From: Medicago truncatula | Taxonomy: Eukaryota; Streptophyta; Magnoliopsida; Fabales; Fabaceae | DNA length: 64,000 nt | Direction: 5' to 3' | Assembly (NCBI RefSeq): GCF_003473485.1 | Contig: NC_053045.1 | Location: 61,298,494 to 61,362,493, forward strand | Shown: positions 46,397 to 58,950 of the stretch, in pieces | Position numbering within the stretch: the first letter of the stretch is position 1 | Layout of the letters: each line of letters starts with the position of its first letter | Translations under genes and position numbers: made by a program | Notes under the pieces: generated by a model | Seen by the model: only the letters and a program-made list of their open reading frames with translations | What the model was told of the DNA's origin: nothing | Databases searched by the model: none

Positions 46397-47079
46397 TTAC
46401 AACTTAGGAGGACAAATTAATCTTTCACTTAATTTTGACTCTTTACTATAGATGAATTAACTTTTCTCTGTCTAAAAATATCAAAAATCAATTTTAGAAA
46501 AAAAAATAAACTTCTAGTCACTTGTCTTAATTTTAAACAACGATCTTGTCTTTTATATTTATTTATTGCATTTTTTTTATTTTAGTCTTTTGTATATGAA
46601 TTTTCAACAAAGAGAACCACTGATTTAAACACCGAAAGCTCGTATCAAAATCAAATATTAAATCTTAAAATTCATATACAAAATTAATTCCCTCAAAAAA
46701 TTCATATACAAAATTAGTTAAAAGGACAAAGATAATGTGAAAAAATGTGAAGAAGGAAATCTTTACGTAAACGTTTAGATCTAAAATAATGGCGTTATTG
46801 CCGATTTATTGTTGCGATGCTCACTGACTTTCAATTCAACATTTTTTATAGTCGAATATTTCGGTAAGAAATTAGGATAGTATAATATATTAAATTACTA
46901 AAATAGCCCTTTATTCTTTTCATTATCTACTGGCACATACACCATATCATATCAGGTCCATTCAATAACCTGTATCATAAATCCATACATCACAAAAATC
47001 TGAGTTAGTGTGGCTGTGTGTGTGTGGTAATGTCTTTTGCATGATAAGATTTCATTCAGGTGAATGAAGTCTTTTTCTC
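46397..47079. other. AT-rich intergenic DNA
   Basis: Nothing recognisable. A direct repeat AAAATTCATATACAAAATTA occurs twice near 46670-46720. Confidence 0.4.
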
Positions 47080-48190
47080 GTAATTAATATATATATATAT
47101 ATTATTTTTTAAAATAAGCTAAAATGGAATTTGTTAATATAGCAATTAATCTTAACCGGCACAAGGAATGTTAGGCTAGGAGTCTTACAGTAACAATAAA
47201 CAAAGGATGATGGAAACCCCCAATGGAAAATCCATACACCCGTGAAAATAAATAAAAATCCAAAAACCTATAGGAAACACCTCCTAACAAAGGGCTATCT
47301 CCGAAATCAATAAATAGAAACACCAAAACAAAGCTAACATCACGATCAACAAAACAACATAAACAAAATCCTCAAGCATCGTCACAACTGCCACAAAAAC
47401 AACTTCTACCACACCCACATTCCGCTGCTCGCACACAACCCCTGAACATCAACTTAAAAACCTACACCACAACCAACAACCTTTGAAAACAGCCGGGAAA
47501 AAAAACCCCAAACACCACCATGAGCTCTCCTAAGCACCTTCATCCAAAACACACCTCGTAAACAACCGCAAAAGCTAACCAAAAATCCTTGTACCATCAC
47601 CAAAAACCACCACAAACATAACCACAAAAATCAACACCATTACCACCACCTTCACCAAAACTACCATTGACCACCACAAAAATCACCATTAACCCTCACC
47701 TAAAAGCAACACCAGCCACCACGCGCAGCACACCTAAAACCACCACAAGCATCACCACCAAAAACCACCACGAGCCCCCGCCACAAAAGACCCAAAATCA
47801 ACACCACCAAGAAAACCATCATGAAGTACCACAAACCAATACAACCAAAGATCCATCGAAACCATATAAGTTCATAAGCGAATCTAGATATGATTCATCA
47901 CCACCATCGTGACCGATCTGTCACCACCTATGTTGCGAGCAAACATAACCTCCACCACAACCAAGAGAGAAAACAAATCAAATAGTTTGAGACCCACGAA
48001 AACCAAACAACCACAGACAAGCATCCAACGACACACCACAAAACCCACCAACGTCTCAGCCAAACGAAACAAATAAAAAACATCAAAAATACAAACCAAC
48101 CTTTACGACGATAGAGAGCAACCGCACGTCGGAAAGGTACGGTGGTGCGGAGGACAGTGACCCTCGTCGCACCACCATCCATTTGATCTA
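47080..48190 (-). repeat. Strongly strand-skewed block, putative retroelement remnant
   Basis: From about 47160 the plus strand is dominated by A and C with very little G, made of ACCACCAC/CATCACC-type words. The minus strand is therefore T/G-rich. On the minus strand the block ends in GTGCCGGTTAAGATTAATTG and then a TATATATATATATTAATTA tail. A T/G-rich body with a TA-repeat tail suggests a non-LTR or other non-coding retroelement. No reverse-transcriptase sequence was found. ORFs on both strands reflect composition only. Confidence 0.4.
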
Positions 48191-49019
48191 CATGATGACG
48201 GGGGCGGATTTAAAATTTGTGTGAGGAAGAAAGGAGTACGGCGGTTTTACGTTTAGAAAAAATGGAATACAACGGCTATCTCTTATGTGTGTTTTGTAAA
48301 AAAGTACGACGGCTATTACTATAACTCCATTCATTTCTTTTCTTTTTTTATAAATCTCTTATCTTCTAAAATTTTGTTCGTATTCACACTTTTATCAAAA
48401 TTTTGCAATAGAATATATATTTTTTTAACAAATTTTGCAATGTATATTATTACAAAAAAAAAAAAAAAACTTAATTTCATTTGTCCATTTATGATCGATT
48501 GGTGGCTAACGATTGGATAATAGAGTCTGTTAAAACTTTGTTGATATGGCCCTATGGCAGGGACACACGCATGTAAGATTGGAATCGACTGTGGGGACAA
48601 CATGGTCAATTTAGATAGCTGCCCCACTAACTAATATTGCATGTAAGACATTGAGTTTTTTTTTATATCTTATAGTTTTGACAAAAACAATAAATTATGG
48701 TCTTTGCATATACGAATCGATGCTTTCCCATCTCATGCCACTCACTGCGTCAAAAAAATCTCATGCCACTCATTTCCTACACATTTGTTGGCTTAGCTTG
48801 TATTGCACACACGACATAGTATAATAATAAGATTTGTTGACTTAGCTTCTTAAAAAAAAAAAAAAATTATTAATAATTTACGCTTGCTTTCTTCAACTCT
48901 TAAAAAAGGTTAAGATATATATATAATCCAATAAAAAAATGTAAATATTTGATTATCTAACATATTTTATGCTATGCAGTTTTCTCCAACAACGATGATA
49001 TTAATCTCTCTGTGTTTAT
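48191..49019. other. AT-rich intergenic DNA
   Basis: No gene. A 16-17-bp poly-A run lies near 48454 and another near 48852. Confidence 0.4.
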
Positions 49020-49029
49020 TGTTAGGTCA

Positions 49030-49850
49030 TGAGAGGAGGTTGGAACTTGAGAGACCATCCATATTAGACCCAGAACAATCATACAAATGAGTTGGACACC
49101 AAATATTTAACTAAAATCTTAGGGCAATAAGTTTATGAGTCACCACGTTAATAAATAAAGTGTTCAACTTTCATTTTTATAAGCAATATGCAGAACTTCC
49201 AACTCACGTTCTTTACACAACAATCTTCCCTCAAGTGTGAGTCCATCAATTCATTAAATGTTGTGTAGCGAGTGTAAGCCAGAAGTTACACATTGCTTAG
49301 AAAAGTGGAGGTTAAACATTTTATAAGTAGAAAGATCGGTAAATCCAATGTCTCAGGGTTTTGGAGTTAAAGTATAATGTACACCTTATTTGTTACTCTT
49401 AACTAAATGCGAATATTCTCATACTCATATCGTGTCTCAATATTATGCCTCAAACAAAAGCTTTTTAACCCACACATACTTGCATTTATACTTGTACCAC
49501 TTGTTATTGCACCAACGTGACACGTCAACTGAACACCTTCCTAGGAAGACTTTCTACACCAAGAGGCGATCAAACCTTTGTTGAACCTGATACTATTGCT
49601 GGATCACGAGGAGAAGCGAGTTATGCACGTTAATTAGACCTATATAACAATCATTAAAGCGAGTTTGACATCACATCTTTACGTAACATCTTAAGGCATT
49701 AGGTTTATGAGTCGTCTCATTTATAAAATGTTTAACCTTCCCTTTTCTAAATATTGTGAGACTTCTAACTCACAATTACTGCATAATATTACATGAGTGT
49801 AGACAAATCATTTTCCTCTCTATATTTTTCGTATAATCATGTAGGTTGTG
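49030..49850. repeat. LTR-like repeat family, first locus
   Basis: The block contains two copies of a unit. The marker words are TTTATGAGTC (49132 and 49707), AAGTGTTCAAC or AATGTTTAACC, and CTTCCAACTCAC or CTTCTAACTCAC. GTTGAACCTGATACTATTG, GGATCACGAGGAGAA and GACATCACATCTT recur in diverged form at 56700-57250. I take these as solo or broken LTRs, but TG...CA ends and target duplications were not fixed. Confidence 0.5.
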
Positions 49851-49890
49851 CAACGTCTTTTGTGTTTTGAAGTATAAAACAAAAAATATA

Positions 49891-51133
49891 GGTGTATTAG
49901 ATCATTTGATCCCTTAAATAATTTAATGTTTTCATTTTGATCTCACAATTAATAAAACAGGCGTTTTAGTTCCTCAATTTTTTCTCCGTTTGCCAAATAA
50001 ATCCCTTCTGTCAAATAATTAACACTTCAGTTAGTAAGCGCTTACATGGCAAAAGAAAATCCAGAAAATAGGATTCTTCCATTGTGTTCTTCATCATCTT
50101 CATAGGATTCATGAAAAAAAAAAAAACCTAAAGAAAAAAGTCATCAAACAAAACACTTTCATACCCTTTCCAATTTCCCTTCTTTCTCTCTCCCAAAACA
50201 CCCTAAATTTATCAAATCTAATAAAATCCCAAAATTCAAGCCCCTTTTCAATTCAATTTCATCCAACCAAACCTCCATCAATCTGAATTTCTTTTTTCTT
50301 CTTCGTCGATTCGTTTTCTTCTTCCTCGATTCGTTTCTCTGTGAAATTCCTTCATTATCTGCAAAATTCGAATTTCGAATATGAGAATTGGTGAAGAAAT
50401 TGAAAATGGGGAAAAAGATTAGTTTTTTTTTTCAATGAACAGTAACTTGTAATCTGGAATTTTGAATCTGGAATTTGATTGTTATAGTAACCGCAATGAA
50501 CAGGGACTCACAAATTTGATTATTATTCTGGAACCAATGAACAGTACTCACAAATCTCCTTTCAACTTGGCTGCTACAGTAACCTCATAATTTTCTGGGT
50601 TTTGATTAGGTTGTTGAATGTGTTACTTGTTTTTTATTTTGTTGAATGTGTTACTTGTGAGGAGTATAAGGCCAAGTAAGAGGAAGAAGATTGTGATACA
50701 TCCGTTTTGGTACTCAGTAACGAGGAACCATACCTTTGATTCATGGTAAAATGAAAGAGTTCTTTTGGTTTATGAAAGATGATGAAGGTTTGTGAAGATA
50801 GTATGAAAATTAAGAATAAGATGAGGAAGAGGATGAAGAAAGCAAAGATAAATTAGTTGTAGGTGGTCCACTGTAAGTTAAAATAGACCTGCACAATCCA
50901 ATGGTTTATATTTTAAAAAAAGATCAAAGGGTTAAAATTAACAAAATTGATAAAGTCTACGGCGGACCATCTATAATGTTGATCCACCATAGACATTTGA
51001 GATTAAAGTTAACACCCATGGATTTATTTGGCAAACGGAGGAAAAAGTGAGGGACTAAAACGCCTATTTTTTTAATTGTGGGACGAAAATGAAAATCTGA
51101 AATTATTTGGGGGACTAATGAATCAAATAAGCC
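49891..51133. mobile_element. Mutator-like element with long TIRs and 9-bp target duplication, 1,243 bp
   Basis: About 115-bp inverted repeats occupy both ends. For example, GGCGTTTTAGTTCCTCA on the left matches, inverted on the right, GGCGTTTTAGTCCCTCA. Both continue through CTCCGTTTGCCAAATAAATC. Flanking 9-mers are identical: AAAAATATA at 49882-49890 and 51134-51142. Long TIRs and an exact 9-bp duplication define a MULE. The interior (50160-50900) has a CT-rich leader-like segment and no long ORF, so it is non-autonomous; captured gene pieces are possible but not recognised. Confidence 0.88.
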
Positions 51134-51142
51134 AAAAATATA

Positions 51143-51572
51143 TATACATTTGATCCTTTAAGTAAGTCTAGATTTTGCTTTGGTGAGTTTGGTTCCATAA
51201 GTTTTGTTTGCTTCATTTTGATCTCTTAAATTACAAAGGTTGGAAAACTTGGTCTTTAAATTTTTTTCATTTTATTTTGGTCACCTAGCTTATAAATATT
51301 ATATACTTTGATCCTTTAATTTACAAACTTTAGACACTGGAATCCTTCCCTATCATGTACCAAATATATTAATATCTGTAATTTAAGGGACTAAATGCGT
51401 AGCGTTCATAACCTAATTGAACAAAAAAAAAAAAACTTAAGGGAGCATATTATATTGTAAAATGTTTGCAACTTATGAAAGGATTAAAGTGAAAACGAAA
51501 CAATTTTAAGAGATTAAAGCGAAACTTAAAAATAACTGAATTAAAGGATCAAAAGTGTAATTTAACTTATAT
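51143..51572. mobile_element. Fold-back/MITE-like element next to the MULE
   Basis: The left end ACATTTGATCCTTTAAGTAA and the right end, inverted, ACTTTTGATCCTTTAATTCA begin inverted arms that continue with TTTTGCTTTGGT/AGTTTCGCTTTAAT-type words. It abuts the right target duplication of the MULE. Exact ends and target site are not resolved. Confidence 0.55.
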
Positions 51573-53100
51573 CAATTTTTTTATGCATAGGGTGTAAGTG
51601 TAACTTAACCAATTTATTTTAGGGAAGAAAATAGTTTATTTTTAGGGATAGGGAAGAAAATAGTTAATTACTAATGTACTGTATTTACTTGTTTTTTGTG
51701 ATAGAAGTAATGTATTTGCCATTAAGTCTATACATAGATTAACATCTATTGATCAATCTTCATTAAAAGTAACATATATGTTGATGTGGTGTTGAAACTT
51801 ATTTAATTACTTTTTATCATAATGTCGTGTATTTTTAACTTCAGTGATGCATTTTTTTTATCTAAAGCGCAAATAAAAATATGCAAAAACGTCATTGTAA
51901 GCTTATTAACTGAAATAGTAGAGATATTGCATAAATATGTATGGATCGAGGTTTGAATTTTAAACACTTCATTTTTTTACATTTAAAATATGCGAGATCT
52001 ATCTATTAGGATATTTGACAAAAAAAAAATGCAAAAAACGATCACATGTTATATTAATATATTTGATCCCTCATGTAGAACATTTAATAAAGTAGTACAT
52101 TACATGTAAAAAGTGTTGGTAGAAACATCATACTTTCAACACTTATTCTTAACATTCGCTTATTTATTTTGAATAGAATTTTTGTAGATCTTACCATTTT
52201 ACTCGTGTGATATCCAATTTTAAAGTGTTTGATTTCACATTGATTTTATCTGATAATGAGATAGTTTTGGTAAGTTTTTTTTTTTTTTTTTTGGCACAAA
52301 GTTTTGACAAGCGTTTAAAAACAGATGAATTTTAATATATTTTTTACAAATATATGTGCACTCCTTGAGAAATTATTTTGATAATTTTTTTTTTAGAAAC
52401 TAATAATTGTTGTGTTGTCTGTGAATAATAGACTGACTACAATTTAATGATTGCATGAACATTTCACCAATAAGAAATAAATTGATAACGCTGGTCTCTT
52501 GGTAACGTTTACTAGTATTAGATTATATATTTTCTTTTTTAAAGAACGTGTAGATTATAATTGAATACTTAGACTATAATCTATATGACAATAATATATA
52601 TTTTTATCAAATAACGTAGTGATCGGAGCTTATATTGTTTAAATATAAAGAAGTGAGAAATTTGAATTGAAACTTCAATCATTGTATAATATTATCATTA
52701 TAGCTATCAACTGAGTTGTACTTACAAAATTATGATATTATATTTTTTTTAGCGGATATTATTGATATTATATTGGTAAGGAGCTTTGAATGGTCCAAAT
52801 GAAAACGAAAAGATAAAGGACATTATATTATAGTTGAAATGAAAAGGACATTTGCCTAAATTAAACAATGGTAGAGATAAGGAGGTGCAGCAGAGGCCGC
52901 CGACGAAATGAAAAATATGGATATGATGGGATGGAAGAGCTGGAAGGCTTGTTTGCATGTGGAAGTGGGTTTTTTTTTTTTTTTTTTTTCAATTGAATGA
53001 GACTTATATACCGGTAAAATTTTATTAAGGGTTAGGTTGTCCCAACTCTCCCAAATTAATTTCATGCAAAAGCATCAAATATATAAAATGAGATTAACAT
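51573..53100. other. AT-rich intergenic DNA
   Basis: No gene was seen. It has several long poly-T runs, for example at about 52274 and 52971. The ORFs around 52749-53065 have no recognisable content. Confidence 0.45.
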
Positions 53101-53103
53101 GTT

Positions 53104-53218
53104 ATATATCTGCCCAAGGGAAGTCACTTGGTAGGGCCGGGGTTCAAACGCTGGATATTTCATTTATTCATCTTAAGGTGAATTTCTCTAACAACTAAGC
53201 TACTTGATAAAAAAAAAG
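53104..53218 (+). mobile_element. Truncated SINE
   Basis: The B-box-like GGGGTTCAAACGCTGG is followed by TTAAGGTGAATTTCTCTAAC, AACTAAGCTACTTGATAAAA and an A tail. The ending is the same kind as in the 25861-25993 SINE. The A-box half is damaged. Confidence 0.6.
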
Positions 53219-54540
53219 CAAAATATAGTAGAAACTAATCTCACGATGCATGTAACTAAGATCCTTTTCAGGTTGTTTTGCAAAAACTAAGAAATAGTTT
53301 TGAATAATGAACAAATTTTAAACATGCGCTTACCTTTTATTAGATCATTTGGAAGGTTAGATAACTCAACTTATTTAAGTTAAGGATTTAGAGACCCTAA
53401 GTTTAAATCGAAACGAATGATTAAGCATTTGATTTTTAAAATACCAATAGTTAAGAAAATAATAATATCAACATCAATAATTTTGGAATGAAAGAAGATA
53501 TATATGTTTCATATATATGAAGGGAATTACTACTTTGTTTGTTTATAGCTATGCGTACAATTGGGAATCATTAGTGATATTGTACTAATTAATTATCTCT
53601 ATTATTGGGTTGGCTTTTCAACAAAGAATTTTCTATTAGTGGTCATCGTTCACCAACAACTATTATAATCTTGGTGGTCCTTGACCTTGTTTCACTCATA
53701 GTTTTTGGGTGGTCCTTCTTGTTATCAATTGTGACACGAATATAAATATATCATTGCATTCCTTATTGTTTAAATAATTTTGTTCTGAACAGTAATTTAG
53801 TTGAATCATAATATGATTTGACTCTTTTTTATAAGAAGCAACATGCTTCTCTCATTGTTTCTTGTAAATGGGTGATTTAATATCGTCTAATCACTTAGTA
53901 CGTGTGACTCACCTCCTTCTCTTATTTTCTATTTAATATCACACACAGTTGAGTAGCATATGCTGCTAGTAGGTCCAAAGTATATTCTACATTATCACAA
54001 TTTTGACATGCTTCCTTCTACTTGATTAACACTATTTTTTGTATCTTTTTAGTTTTTATGAGAAAACTTATAGAACAAGACAAAAGAAATAGGAAGGGTC
54101 TCTCAACTATTTCTTTTGAGAAATTGAGACTACCTTAACCAGCCATATATGTAGCCAGCCATACATTCAAATGATTTTTTTTTTTTGAAACATTCTTAGT
54201 TATAGTTTTTTCTTGCAAATTGTAATCAACATTCTCAAAATGCACGGTGATAAACTTTGGATATCAAATTTGGCGATTCATTGAATGAAACGTGAAGAAT
54301 ACTATTTTGAGTTATATATACAAGATGGCACGATAGCTTGTCCTAACCAAGTCAATGATAGCTAAACAAAAACTATTAACAAATAAAAGAAATGGTATCA
54401 ACTGATTAAGAAACTCCACATAAAGACGTTGCGTTGGATATTCCGAATTCGATCTACGGATGAAACCATTTTTTATTATACTTTAATTATCTTTGAGGGT
54501 CGTCCCTAACAATTTGGAGGTCCCGCTGTAATTTTGGACA
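53219..54540. other. AT-rich intergenic DNA with one tRNA-like relic
   Basis: No gene. At 54391-54468, GGTATCAACTGATTAAGAAA and CGAATTCGATCTACGG resemble pol III A and B boxes and may be another SINE relic. Confidence 0.4.
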
Positions 54541-54544
54541 ATGC

Positions 54545-54805
54545 ACTCATTATCATAGGTTGCTGACCCAAATCTTGAAGAAGAAAGAAAATCCATTGAA
54601 GTTATCTAGTTGTAGAGGCTAAAGCTGATCTATACTTTGCCTCAGCAGAAGAGAGCAAGACATTGTTTGATGTTTCTTGACCTCCACGAAACTAACACTC
54701 AATAAAGAAAACAATGGCTTGCAGTTGAACGTCCAATGTCAATACATCCAACTAAATATGCATCACTAAAATCAAAGATAGGTACAATTCAGAAGAGCAA
54801 AGGAA
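54545..54805 (-). pseudogene. Ty1/copia RNase H fragment
   Basis: On the minus strand, with frame changes, the translation reads DFSDAYLVGCIDIGRSTASH, then VLVSWRSRNIKQCL, then SSAEAKYRSALAS, then LQWIFFLLQDLG. This is the order of the copia RNase H domain (SDADWAGC, then SSAEAEYRAMA, then LL-DL). Stops and frameshifts mean it is dead. No LTRs were seen close by. Confidence 0.75.
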
Positions 54806-55189
54806 AGAAAAGTCACATCCTTAAACAAACATGGGAATGCATGAATTAGCTTGGTTTTTGTCTATCACGAGTTACGCTCGGCCTAGTCATTGTAAGGTAC
54901 TTGATAGTCATAGATTACAGGTTTTGCCAAAGTTATGGTGCGTCACTAAGATTATGCTGAAGCTGCATCTTATAGGTTTTGTAAAATTACGGTGGTTTAC
55001 TGTGATTCTGATCAATTCGTCGTGATATCAAACATACAATAAGTTCAACAATCTTATAATTTTATAGAGTAAAATAATTTTTACTCAATTTAGATTTTTC
55101 TAAACATATTACCACTTCTTTAACAATTACTTTTTGTATACCAAAATAATTGATCGTCACACGTGTCAATATATAATTTTGACCTTCAA

Positions 55190-55350
55190 TATTTTTAATT
55201 ATATATGATTTTGTTGTGGATTGATTTATTTGTTGTGTCTCTTCCTCAAGATTTTCTGGTACATCAAGGTTTTTTTATGTATGTGTGTCTACGATTGCTT
55301 TAACTGCAATTTTCCACGATACCAAGGATGCAACATGACAAGGATTATTA
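55190..55350. repeat. Inverted relative of the VIL2 intron 1 repeat
   Basis: GTGGATTGATTTATTTG, CATCAAGGTTTTTTTATGTA, CTGCAATTTTCCACGATACC and ATGACAAGGATT match, in inverse orientation, words at about 44200-44360. It is a single copy here. Confidence 0.6.
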
Positions 55351-56700
55351 GCAAAAATTATTTAAAAAATTGATATTTTAAAAAATAACCATCGAAACAA
55401 ATTCAACAACATTGTATATGTTACTATTTTTCTTTATAAAAAAAATATGGTCAAAATATATTGCTACATGTCAAAATAAAAAACAAAGTCAATTATTTTA
55501 AAATGAAACAGAGTCAATAATTAAAAGTGAAATGTTAACTTGTGTCCTTGAAGCATAAGTTAAGGAACCAAATATAGAAAAAGAATTAAAAGTTGTGCGT
55601 TCAATGTTTTAAAAGTTATCATTTCAATATAAAATTTATTTGTTAATTCTATTTTAAACTCTTTAACTTATTCTCGTATGACATGCACAAGAGCACAAGT
55701 TAACATATCTCTAATAAAAAATAAATGTTACTCCTTAGTCATCATCATGCTTTAATCATATCATATGAAATAAAGTAGTTTAGGTGTTAGCATCTAAGAA
55801 TCCCCCCTATAGAATGGCCAGCTAGTACTAGTGCTGGTTACAAACCAATAGTACTAGCTTTTCAATATAGCGTAACTGTCATGCCACTCCTTTCGCAGTA
55901 TTAACTAACTGTCGTGCGCCAACAAACTTTATATTTCCTTGCATTATCTCCAATGGGAAATCCCTTCGACCTATTAAAGACTTTTATTGTAGGAAAAAAA
56001 AAAAAGTGGGTAAAAATTGATTCCATCATCTCAAGTTGATGACATTATTTCTCTTTTCAATTTTTCTTTTATTTATTTTCTAAATGCATATATTCAAGTA
56101 CATATTAGTAGACTTATTTAAAAACTTTTTTTTAGTTTAGAATCATAGAATCATCGAGTTCTTAATATGTATTTTTACTTATATATTATTAATAAATAAT
56201 ATATATACATGAGACCCATTTAAAGATTCTTGTTAGTTTACCACTATTATGGATGCTTAGCTGATTGAAAATTCGAGTTCTTGATGGCAAGCAACCAACA
56301 AGAGCCATAAACTAAACATTAATAATGTAAAATGAGTAGGCCAAAATTACTTATTAATTGTTTGTTCTTTTAAGGCTAGGCCTTGCGGTTGGCACCTACA
56401 TAAAAAGAAAAGAAAAAAACAGTTGCTCTATACGAGTACTCTCTTTTGTTGGTGCATTTGTGGTTTAATACAGTTGAATATGTTGCGATAAAATAGTCCA
56501 AATACAAAAAATAGTTAGGTGAATTCCAGCTACCCTCTTTTGTCTCCACATACTTTTTCTCCTCTTTTCGTGACTGAGGCAGGGCAAGACTTCATATGCT
56601 GAATAGTCATTTGTTTGCAACCCGGCCAAACAGCATTAATAGATTGGGATTATAATTCAATCCTTGAGTAAATGAATGAATCATAATAATTTATGTTACG
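55351..56700. other. AT-rich intergenic DNA
   Basis: No gene or bounded repeat was seen. Confidence 0.45.
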
Positions 56701-57260
56701 AGGAGAGTTTGGATGATCATAATTGGATTATAAGTTGAGTGTTAAAGACATTATATTTATGAGTCATTTCATTTATTTGATGTTCAATATTTGCACTTTT
56801 AAGTAATACGAGCTTTCAAAAACTCACACCGGTTACCGAACAGACTCTTCCTCGAGTATAAGTCCATATAAATTCATTATCCATTCCTTCAAGCGAAAAC
56901 TTTTTTATATAACATATACTTATATTGGCACTGTCGTTGTCGATTCACTCAATGGGACACGTCACTTGACCACGTTTGTTAGAAATAGTTTTGATACAAG
57001 GAGTATGTCCCTTAGTTGAACCATCTATTTTGATACCACTATTGTGTCACGATGAGAACTCGGAGATCGTTCACATTAATTACGCCAAGAGCAACCACAC
57101 AAGTGAGTTAGACATTACATCTTCATCCAAAACATTAAGGCATTAAGATTATGGATTTTTTTCACTTATATTTTGTTCGGTCTTTATTTTGTAATGTATG
57201 ATTTCTAACTCACACTTGCTACATTTCACTATATATAATGCTTGTTTTGTTTGAAGAAGT
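56700..57260. repeat. LTR-like repeat family, second locus
   Basis: GTTGAACCATCTATTTTGAT, TGTGTCACGATGAGAACTCG, AGTGAGTTAGACATTACATC, AAGGCATTAAGATTATG and TTCTAACTCAC follow the same order as at 49480-49780. An upstream half-copy lies at 56745-56830. Confidence 0.5.
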
Positions 57261-57271
57261 TAAACTAACCC

Positions 57272-57355
57272 ATCAAAACTGACACAAGAGAGAATCGAAC
57301 TTGAGAACTTAAATGAAACACACTATAAGATCTCAAGTCAATACCACTAAAACAA
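57272..57355 (-). repeat. tRNA-like SINE relic
   Basis: On the minus strand, TTTTAGTGGTATTGACTTGA and CAAGTTCGATTCTC match the pol III A- and B-box positions loosely. Confidence 0.4.
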
Positions 57356-58580
57356 TGCAAATAGGTTAAATATAATGCTTGTCAATATTGTAATACTTTG
57401 TACAAATATAATTAAAACTCACCATCATAGTTTTTTTTTTTTTTTTTTTTACGGTTGTTGATTGCACTAGTTGTTATAATATTACTTATAATTTTACAAT
57501 AATGTATATAGGCACAATTAAACACCGTCAATGCTCTATGTAGGAGAACAATACAAGAAGTTTGTTTGCCATGTTTATGATAGAGCACCGAAATCAAGTG
57601 GGGTATAGTAACTTATAAGGGACACGGAGTGCCAATTGCAATCATCCACCTCAACATTCAATCTTTGTCAATAAATTGATATTCCACCAATTGGAATAGC
57701 AAATTTAGCACCAGAATTTGTGGGTACAGTGCAAGAGATTAGTTGTTACAACGTGATGAACAATTTATGCTTGAAAAATAAAGTGACCACGTTTGCTATT
57801 GCTATAAGATAGGGTCTTGAATAAGATTAATTCAAGTGAAGAGAATCTATAGGAAACAAAAAAATTGTAATTTAATTTGATATATCTCACAGCATAAAGG
57901 TTTTCTTCCTTAAATACTGTATGTAAATAGTTTATTTCTATATTAAGACATTTTTTTTAGTTTATTTTAACACTCATATAAATTATGAGAACGTAACAAA
58001 AGAAGATATAAATCATGTGAAATTCCGCCACTATTTCAAAGATAAAACTTTCATAGTGAGATAAAAAAAAAAAAAACTTTGATAGTGTAAAGCCACAATC
58101 AACGGTCAAATTTTAAATTTTATCACAGTAAATGGGATTGATGCATCATGATACTTGTTAGGATTATGTTAACTAGTGTCCCATAACACTAATTAAGAAA
58201 ACAAAAACGAAAAATTTTACTTTAAAAACTAGAACCCTTAACATTTTCCAAAAGTTTATTGCTCTATTTGATCCCTTAACAAATGTAATTAGTTGTCAGC
58301 ATTTTTGGTAAGTGTAAGTAATTGGAATAAAACCAAATAATATACTAAGATCGTGACAATTGAGCCAATCCGTTAAGTTTCTTGATGCCAACAACACAAG
58401 TATGTATTCACGTGAAATTGCCTTAGCTTGATGATATGTAGTCATTGTTGCTTACTTGATTGCAGTATTGTCATTATCAATTCATCATTTTTCTTATCCT
58501 TCTTGTCTTTTTTTTTTTTTGACAGCCTTATCCTTCTTGTCTTGTTCACAATAACACGTCACAAAAATATTTTGAATGAA
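57356..58580. other. AT-rich intergenic DNA
   Basis: No gene was seen. A 22-base poly-T run lies near 57429. GATCCCTTAACAAATG near 58270 resembles the ends of the 51-kb elements. Confidence 0.4.
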
Positions 58581-58583
58581 CTT

Positions 58584-58950
58584 TTTTTTTTTTTAAACAA
58601 AGCAAAATTACTGCATTTCATATTAAAGATCAAGGGATACAAAGTAGAAGAGGCTTCCTGAAAAGTTTGGGGCCTAAGGTATGATAAAGCAGCTCTAACT
58701 ATGTTATGAGCTACCTTATTTGCTTACCTCCGAGCAAACGACACTATATAGTCGTGATTATTGTATAAGAGACTCTTACATTCAAAACTAAATCCCCAAA
58801 TTCATTGGAGGGAATATTGCGAGCTAAGAGAGCTTCCACCAAAGATACCATTTTGCATTGGAAATTGCCATTTTTAAAGAGGGGAGAAGGCCAAGAGATT
58901 CCGCTTCCAAGACATATACAGAAAAGTGGAGGTATTCAGATTTACCTATT
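58584..58950 (-). pseudogene. LINE 3' end: RNase H-like tail with poly(A)
   Basis: On the minus strand, frames join as LEAESLGLL, then VLNVRVSYTIITTI, then GGKQIR and LITWLELLYHTLRPQTFQEA, then STLYPLIFNMKCSNF. This matches the C-terminal RNase H-like region common to plant LINE proteins. It ends in GTTTAAAAAAAAAAA at 58584, the poly(A) end of a 5'-truncated insertion. Several stops are present. Confidence 0.7.

Noticed and set aside
47667-47912. Thr/His/Pro-rich ORF
   Set aside because: Its composition simply follows the A/C-rich skew of the block; no start context or conserved residues.
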